A stretch of DNA of 64,000 nt, taken from the NCBI GenBank assembly GCA_963781805.1, contig CAWAHF010000004.1, positions 4,278,001 through 4,342,000 on the forward strand, written 5' to 3'. Shown one piece after another: positions 58,284 through 64,000 of this stretch. Below the pieces are notes generated by a model. The model was not told the origin of the DNA, did not search any database, and saw only the letters and a list, made by a program, of their open reading frames with translations. Numbering within the stretch: the first letter of the stretch is position 1; the number at the start of each line of letters is the position of its first letter. The position numbers and the translations under genes were made by a program. This stretch comes from JAFGPL01 sp963781805. Lineage in GTDB: Bacteria; Bacteroidota; Bacteroidia; Bacteroidales; UBA10428.

Positions 58284-61200
58284 ATGAATAAACAAATTTT
58301 ATATTGTGAAAAATCAATATTATTCAGGTTATTTTTACTTTCATTTTTAGTTGGATTGAATTATTTTAATAGCTATTCACAATTATATATTAATGAAATT
58401 TTAACGGCTAATGTCACCATCAATCCTGATGATGAATATAGAAATTATGGCGACTGGATCGAAATTTATAATGCTTATGACTATTCAGTTAATCTCATCA
58501 ATTATTCTATCACTGATCATAATAATGATCTTGAAAAGTACAGGTTTAAAAATTCTATCTATATTGAAGCTGGTGGTTTTATTTTAGTATGGGCTGATGG
58601 ATATGACAATTGGGCGCATTTGAATTTTTCACTTGATAATGATGGTGAATGTATTGCATTAATTAATCCAGATGGAGATATTGTTGATTCAATCACGTAT
58701 AGGAAACAAATCCCAGATGTTTCATTTGGCAGGCAACCCGATGGCAGTAATAACTGGGTGTATTTTGCCGACCCTACTCCTGAATCCTCTAATAGTTCAA
58801 CTGGTTTGGCAAATCTTATACAAGCATCAGACGTTCATTTTTCCTTGAGTTCAGGATTTTATTACTCGGAACAGACGATTTCTATCTCATCCATTTCACC
58901 GACAGCAATTATTCACTACACAACCGATGGATCAATTCCTAAGGATAATTCCCCCGTATATGGCTCACCAATTCAAATATCATCAACCACAGTGCTAAAA
59001 GCCAGATGTTATGAAAATGGTCTTTTGCCTGGTAATACTAATGCAAGTACTTACTTTATTAATGAATCTTATGATATTCCTGTTATTTCATTATCCACTG
59101 ATCCATATTATTTCTTCGATTGGTCATGGGGTATATACGTTATTGGCAGCAATGGTATTTTAGGTTGTGGAGATATAACTGCAAATTATTTTCAGGATTG
59201 GGAAAGACCTATCAATTTTGAGTATTTTGAAACTAATGGTGAATGCAAAGTTAATAAAATGGTTGGTACAAAGATTCTCGGTTCATGTACCCGAAATCGA
59301 CCCTTAAAATCACTCACTTTAATTTCAAGGGAAAAATATGGTGAAAACGGAATTAATTATAGATTTTTTCAGGATAAAGAAAATACTCAATTCAAATCAC
59401 TAAATCTTAGAAATTCTGGAAATGATTTTGAAGAGACAATGTTAAGAGATGGATTTATGCAAAATCTTATTAAAGGTAAAATGGATATTGATTATTCAAG
59501 CTACCAGCCAACAATTGTATTTCTTAATGGTGAATATTGGGGTATTTTAAATCTTCGTGAAAAGATGAACGAACATTATGTTGAATCCAAGTATGGTATT
59601 AATTCAGATGACATTAGTGTTCTTGAGAATAATATGGAGATTGTCTCTGGGTCAACGGATCATTATTATAATTTGATAAATTATATTAACTCTCATGATC
59701 TTAGCATTCAATCAAATTTCGATTATGTTAATTCACAAATGGACGTCTACGAATACTTAAATTATTATATTACCAATACTTTCATTGATAACGAAGACTG
59801 GCCTCATAATAATAATAGATTCTGGAGAGAGAATAACTCAGCAGGCAGGTGGAGATGGATGCTATATGATACTGATTACAGTTTTGGTTTGTTTGATTTC
59901 TTTAATGGAAATAATCTATCTGACATTTCAAGCACTGACTGGTCACATGATATAATAAGAGGACTGATGGGAAACCAGAATTTTAAAAATGAGTTTATTC
60001 AACGATTTGCAGCTCATCTTAATACAACATTTGAACCTAACCGTGTTGTCAGAATTCTGGATAGTATTGCCGGCATTATTGAAAATAAAATGCCAAGGCA
60101 TATTGCAAAATGGGGATACCCAACAAGTTATGATCCGGATTGGTTGGGATATATTCAAAAAATGCGGAATTATGCTCATGACAGAGTACCGAATATGACA
60201 AATCAAATTCTTGATTTTTTCAACCTTACGGGTATGTACAATCTGCATACTTCTATTTCAATTCCAAATTCAGGGAGGATAAAACTTTGTGAAGTTGACA
60301 TTACTAATGCAGTTGAAGAACAATATTTTAATAATATTCCAATTCGATTAGAAGCTGTCCCTGAAGAAGGATATATTTTTGTCAGTTGGTCTGGAGATAC
60401 CAATTGCATATCAAATCCTATCTCATTGTCATCTTCATCGGACCTATTTATACAAGCAAATTTTGAAGAAGAAAATATACCGGACATTAATAATATTTAC
60501 ATCAATGAATTTGCGGCAAATAATTCCTGGATATACGACGATCAGGGCGAATCAGAGGATTGGATAGAACTGTATAATGACAATGATTTTACGGTTGATA
60601 TAGGTGGATTATATATCAGCGATGTAATTAATGAGCCTTTAAATCTTCAGATATCAAAGAATTCACCTGATTTAACTACAATACCTCCCTATGGATACCT
60701 GGTTTTATGGGCGGATAATGAAACGGAGCAGGGAGTGCTGCATCTGAATTTCAAACTTGATAAAAATGGTGAAGAATTGAGCCTGGTGCAGAGAAGAGCC
60801 GGAACCATCGTTTATCTTGACTCTGTTCGGTTCGGTAATCAGTTTTTAAATACAACTTATGGTCATTATCCTGACGGCAATAATGACTGGAGCTATCAGA
60901 TACCTACTCCGGGAAGCTCAAATGCCACCTCTTATACCCCTGTTACAGGAATTATTATTAATGAATTCTCGGCTGAGAACGACCATATCAGACCTGACGA
61001 ATTCGGAGAATATGATGACTGGATAGAATTGTATAATTCAACTGATGAACCTGTTAATATAGGTGGATTGTTCATGACCGATAGTCTGGGTTTCCCCACC
61101 AAGTGCAGGATACCAACTACCTGCACCGATTCAACAACGATACCTCCGTTTGGCTATTTAATCCTCTGGGCTGATAATCAGAAAGAACAGGGTATTCTAC

Positions 61201-63743
61201 ACCTTGATTTCAAGCTCGGGAAAAACGGCGAACAGATAGGATTGGCAGGACATGACGGAACAACTTATATTGATTCGTTGACATATAGCGATCAATATGC
61301 CAACTCATCTGTAAGCAGGTACCCCGATGGAAATGATGAATGGTTGTTTGTGCCTCCAACACCGGGTAACGCCAATATACTTCCTGTTATTTCAGGTCTA
61401 TATATCAATGAGTTTTCTGCAAGTAACTCAAATATCATTGCTGACGAGAATGGTGAATATGACGACTGGATTGAAATTTACAATTCAACAGATGAACCGG
61501 TAAATGTTGGGGGTTTGTTTATTACTGATAGTCTCGGTGCCCTGTCAAAGTGCAGAATCCCGTCAACCTCATCTGATTCCACAACGATACCTGCAAACGG
61601 GTATTTAATTCTCTGGGCTGATAACCAGGAAAAGCAGGGCGTGTTGCACCTTGACTTCAACCTGGGTAGGACCGGAGAACAGATCGGTCTTACAGGATAT
61701 AGCGGAACAGACTGTATTGATTCACTCACCTATGGAGAACTTATGTCAAACTCCTCTCTAAGCAGGTATCCTGATGGAAATGATACATGGGTCTATACAC
61801 GCTCAACACCTGGAAGCACTAATACTTTCAGCACCATTGCCGGCTTAATCATAAATGAGTTCTCAGCAAGCAATACAAATATTATTACTGATGAATATGG
61901 TGACTATGATGACTGGATTGAAATATACAATTCAACTGATGAACCTGTGGATATAGGTGGTCTGTATATGACTGACAATCTTTATGAACCGGCCAAATAT
62001 AGAATTCCATCTTCAGACCCCGGTTTAACGATCATACCTGCATACGGATTCCTGATACTTTGGGCAGACGACCAGTTAGAGCAGGGGGTTTTACACCTTG
62101 GTTTTAATCTTAGCAAAAATGGTGAATATATCGGACTAACGGAATACAACGGAAAGAAATTTATTGATTCGTTGGTTTTTGGAGAGCAGCAAGTAAATTC
62201 GTCATCAAGCAGATATCCTGACGGTAATGATACCTGGATTATTGCATCGCCAACACCGGGAAGTACTAATACGGTACCTGTTATTTTAACTTATTCTATT
62301 ATAGGATCGGCCGACCTTCAGTTCACATTGGCTGAACTAGACGGCTATACTGCATTTAATGTATACCGCGATACCATTGCGTTTTTCATACCTGATAAGA
62401 CAGGAGGGACAAACAGAATTGCAGAGAATGTGACCGATGAAAATCCTGTTGAAGAAGGTATACAATGGACAGATTTCAATGTTGTAGGCAATCCTGCCAA
62501 AAATTATTTCTATATATTCACTGCTGTGGGAGGTAATGAAAGTGCAAACTCCGCGACTATTGGTGAATTTGATTACAATCTGATAACAACACCAACAACT
62601 GATTTTAACGAAATTACCCTGCCATTAAATGCTGATGGTATCACTGATGCTGCAGGATTGATGTCTGCTATCCCGGGATGTAATTCTGTCGCCCGCTGGG
62701 AAGCCGAAGATCAGGGTTATTATCAGTATATTTCTTTTCTTCCCATGACTAATTTTACGGTTGAATCAGGACATCCATATTATGTCAATGTAACGGAAAA
62801 TGTAGTTTTTACGCTTATCGGTAAAATAGTGAAACCTACATTCAGTCTGATCACTACTCCTACAACCGATTTTAATGAAATCATGCTGACACTTGACAAA
62901 ACAGATATTAACCTGGCATCCGAATTAATGGCTGATATACCTTCATGCAATAGCATTGCGAGATGGGATGCAGGAGATCAGGGATACTACCAGTATGTTT
63001 CATTCCTACCTATGACAAACTTTATGGTAAGAGTCGGTTATCCTTATTATGTTAATGTAGCCTCTGATGTAACCTGGCCGGAGGAAGGCGAAGGTTCGGC
63101 AAACCTGAAAAGCACTTCGCGAAATTCAGATGAACAGGTAGTTTTCAGAAAAAGCCACGCGCCTCACATAGTATATGGAAGTATAAAGAAAAAGGAATTG
63201 AACCTGAATGAAGATAATATCGATATGGAAGCTTATATCAGCTCATTACCTGAAGAAAAGCTGAATAAAAATTCAGTTGGTTGCTTTCTTCAGGATGGAT
63301 TCTGGGTCATTCAGTGTAATACGTTTCGTTCAGGCTGGACAGCTGGAAATAAAGTAGTGGTAGAACTCAAAAATCATAAAGGTGATCTCTTGGGAAATGT
63401 TGAAGTTGAACTTACTTTTAATCCTGCTGACAAAGCCGAAGATATTAAAATTGAAGGAAATAATAATTGTTCCATGTCCCAGAACATGCCTAATCCTTTT
63501 AGTAATGAAACACATATACAGTTTCAGATTTCTGAAAACGGAATGGTACAGATTGAGGTTTATTCGATATCCGGAGAAAAAGTAAGGACACTGGTAAATG
63601 AATATATGGATGCAGGAATTTATGATATTACTTGGAATGAACAGGATGATTCAGGCAGAAAATTAAGGGAAGGTATATATGTGTATATACTAAGGAATAA
63701 AGATAATATCATCGTAAGGAAAGCATTATTGTTAAAAAATTAA
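58284..63743 (+). CDS. Giant secreted CotH/lamin-tail protein with T9SS type A sorting domain
   Basis: A 1,819-residue exported protein. After a signal peptide (FLLSFLVGLNYFNSYS) come a lamin-tail domain (about 34-172), a chitobiase-like C-terminal domain (about 181-258, IHYTTDGSIPKDNSPVY), a CotH kinase-like domain (about 260-640, with LNGEYWGILNLREKMNEHY and WRWMLYDTDYSFGL), four more lamin-tail domains (about 736-1333), a fibronectin-like stretch, a duplicated 85-residue unit (SLITTPTTDFNEI and LITTPTTDFNEI) and a type A T9SS tail (about 1733-1819, ending KALLLKN). CotH proteins can phosphorylate other proteins. It is likely a cell-surface or outer membrane vesicle protein; its target is unknown. 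Confidence 0.88.
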   Translation: MNKQILYCEKSILFRLFLLSFLVGLNYFNSYSQLYINEILTANVTINPDDEYRNYGDWIEIYNAYDYSVNLINYSITDHNNDLEKYRFKNSIYIEAGGFILVWADGYDNWAHLNFSLDNDGECIALINPDGDIVDSITYRKQIPDVSFGRQPDGSNNWVYFADPTPESSNSSTGLANLIQASDVHFSLSSGFYYSEQTISISSISPTAIIHYTTDGSIPKDNSPVYGSPIQISSTTVLKARCYENGLLPGNTNASTYFINESYDIPVISLSTDPYYFFDWSWGIYVIGSNGILGCGDITANYFQDWERPINFEYFETNGECKVNKMVGTKILGSCTRNRPLKSLTLISREKYGENGINYRFFQDKENTQFKSLNLRNSGNDFEETMLRDGFMQNLIKGKMDIDYSSYQPTIVFLNGEYWGILNLREKMNEHYVESKYGINSDDISVLENNMEIVSGSTDHYYNLINYINSHDLSIQSNFDYVNSQMDVYEYLNYYITNTFIDNEDWPHNNNRFWRENNSAGRWRWMLYDTDYSFGLFDFFNGNNLSDISSTDWSHDIIRGLMGNQNFKNEFIQRFAAHLNTTFEPNRVVRILDSIAGIIENKMPRHIAKWGYPTSYDPDWLGYIQKMRNYAHDRVPNMTNQILDFFNLTGMYNLHTSISIPNSGRIKLCEVDITNAVEEQYFNNIPIRLEAVPEEGYIFVSWSGDTNCISNPISLSSSSDLFIQANFEEENIPDINNIYINEFAANNSWIYDDQGESEDWIELYNDNDFTVDIGGLYISDVINEPLNLQISKNSPDLTTIPPYGYLVLWADNETEQGVLHLNFKLDKNGEELSLVQRRAGTIVYLDSVRFGNQFLNTTYGHYPDGNNDWSYQIPTPGSSNATSYTPVTGIIINEFSAENDHIRPDEFGEYDDWIELYNSTDEPVNIGGLFMTDSLGFPTKCRIPTTCTDSTTIPPFGYLILWADNQKEQGILHLDFKLGKNGEQIGLAGHDGTTYIDSLTYSDQYANSSVSRYPDGNDEWLFVPPTPGNANILPVISGLYINEFSASNSNIIADENGEYDDWIEIYNSTDEPVNVGGLFITDSLGALSKCRIPSTSSDSTTIPANGYLILWADNQEKQGVLHLDFNLGRTGEQIGLTGYSGTDCIDSLTYGELMSNSSLSRYPDGNDTWVYTRSTPGSTNTFSTIAGLIINEFSASNTNIITDEYGDYDDWIEIYNSTDEPVDIGGLYMTDNLYEPAKYRIPSSDPGLTIIPAYGFLILWADDQLEQGVLHLGFNLSKNGEYIGLTEYNGKKFIDSLVFGEQQVNSSSSRYPDGNDTWIIASPTPGSTNTVPVILTYSIIGSADLQFTLAELDGYTAFNVYRDTIAFFIPDKTGGTNRIAENVTDENPVEEGIQWTDFNVVGNPAKNYFYIFTAVGGNESANSATIGEFDYNLITTPTTDFNEITLPLNADGITDAAGLMSAIPGCNSVARWEAEDQGYYQYISFLPMTNFTVESGHPYYVNVTENVVFTLIGKIVKPTFSLITTPTTDFNEIMLTLDKTDINLASELMADIPSCNSIARWDAGDQGYYQYVSFLPMTNFMVRVGYPYYVNVASDVTWPEEGEGSANLKSTSRNSDEQVVFRKSHAPHIVYGSIKKKELNLNEDNIDMEAYISSLPEEKLNKNSVGCFLQDGFWVIQCNTFRSGWTAGNKVVVELKNHKGDLLGNVEVELTFNPADKAEDIKIEGNNNCSMSQNMPNPFSNETHIQFQISENGMVQIEVYSISGEKVRTLVNEYMDAGIYDITWNEQDDSGRKLREGIYVYILRNKDNIIVRKALLLKN
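60505..62280 (+). repeat. Four tandem lamin-tail repeats
   Basis: Four consecutive lamin-tail domains inside the CotH protein. The segment INEF(S/A)A recurs at 60505, 60961, 61408 and 61855, giving steps of 456, 447 and 447 bases (152, 149 and 149 residues). The last three are most alike, with the shared DDWIE(L/I)YNSTDEPV block. Confidence 0.9.
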
Positions 63744-63812
63744 TATCTGTTCAGTCAAAATTAGCAGATATGAGGAAAGTGACTTATAACATTAAACATA
63801 AGAGACGCTGAA

Positions 63813-64000
63813 ATGAGAATTACCCTTTACATTAAAAACAGAACGATTTGTCTTTTCGGAACGTTCCTATTGTCCATGACGACATTTTTCCTGAATGCTG
63901 GTACCCCTCATATTGTCGGAGGAACTGTTACCTATTCGGGAGGAGGATCCCCCCCATCAGCTTCATTTTCTGCATATGTAACATCAAGATCAGGTGACAT
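63813..64000 (+). CDS. N-terminal part of an exported protein
   Basis: The first 62 codons of a gene cut by the window end. The start ATG at 63813 is followed by a signal peptide (ICLFGTFLLSMTTFFLNAG), then GTPHIVGGTVTYSGGG, a beta-rich beginning that resembles N-termini of other secreted Bacteroidota proteins. It lies 69 bases after the CotH gene on the same strand and could be co-transcribed with it. No family assignment is possible. Confidence 0.6.
   Translation, partial: MRITLYIKNRTICLFGTFLLSMTTFFLNAGTPHIVGGTVTYSGGGSPPSASFSAYVTSRSGD

Overview
The window is chromosomal DNA from a member of the phylum Bacteroidota, probably of the Bacteroidales/Marinilabiliales type. The evidence is promoters of the form TTG-N18-20-TAnnTTTG, near absence of Shine-Dalgarno sequences at gene starts, type IX secretion (T9SS) C-terminal sorting domains, PorP/SprF, glycine-lipid type acyltransferases, and a mraZ-to-murC cluster lacking murF. 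The assignment rests on these features only; the 16S gene was not compared with a database.

Layout. (1) 1-10,466, minus strand: the division and cell wall cluster mraZ-rsmH-ftsL-ftsI-murE-mraY-murD-ftsW-murG-murC (murC cut by the window edge), with overlapping or nearly touching genes and four 10-bp MraZ-type operator repeats in front of mraZ. (2) 10.6-19.2 kb: a glycine-lipid acyltransferase pair, a STAS antagonist, several small envelope proteins, an Ask_Ect-like aspartate kinase, and a dihydroorotase/polyprenol-phosphate glycosyltransferase pair. (3) 19.3-25.4 kb: a complete rRNA operon, 16S-tRNA-Ile(GAU)-tRNA-Ala(UGC)-23S-5S, with three tandem promoters, boxA-like elements, processing stems for 16S and 23S, and a strong terminator. 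(4) 25.4-42.7 kb: mostly housekeeping and envelope genes (porin, MltF, Nudix, LolC/E-like permease, NamZ, aminotransferase, DUF1573, ValS), then a BlaI-type repressor with an M56-M23 fusion protease, an MFS transporter, and a lipoprotein rubrerythrin with a DUF2231 membrane protein. (5) 43.1-55.1 kb: a secreted repeat adhesin (twelve 74-residue Ig-like units, T9SS type B end), PorP/SprF, a PD40-PKD-OmpA-like protein, an exported protein of unknown family, a beta-propeller sensor fused to a SpoIIE phosphatase, and a convergent SiaC (DUF1987) gene. (6) 55.3-64 kb: a metallophosphatase, a DUF116 protein, a TMEM175-type channel, a giant secreted CotH/lamin-tail protein with a type A T9SS end, and the start of another exported protein.

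The most interesting unit is region 5. Its genes are closely packed and read like one surface system: a T9SS cargo adhesin, its likely outer membrane docking partner, a peptidoglycan-linked periplasmic protein, and a transmembrane sensor that would pass a periplasmic signal to a cytoplasmic phosphatase acting on a SiaC-type phosphoprotein. The joint function is inferred from gene order and domain content. Second in interest is the BlaI/M56-M23 pair, where a peptidoglycan peptidase domain sits where BlaR1 has its beta-lactam sensor and a perfect operator palindrome overlaps a promoter that appears to give a leaderless mRNA.
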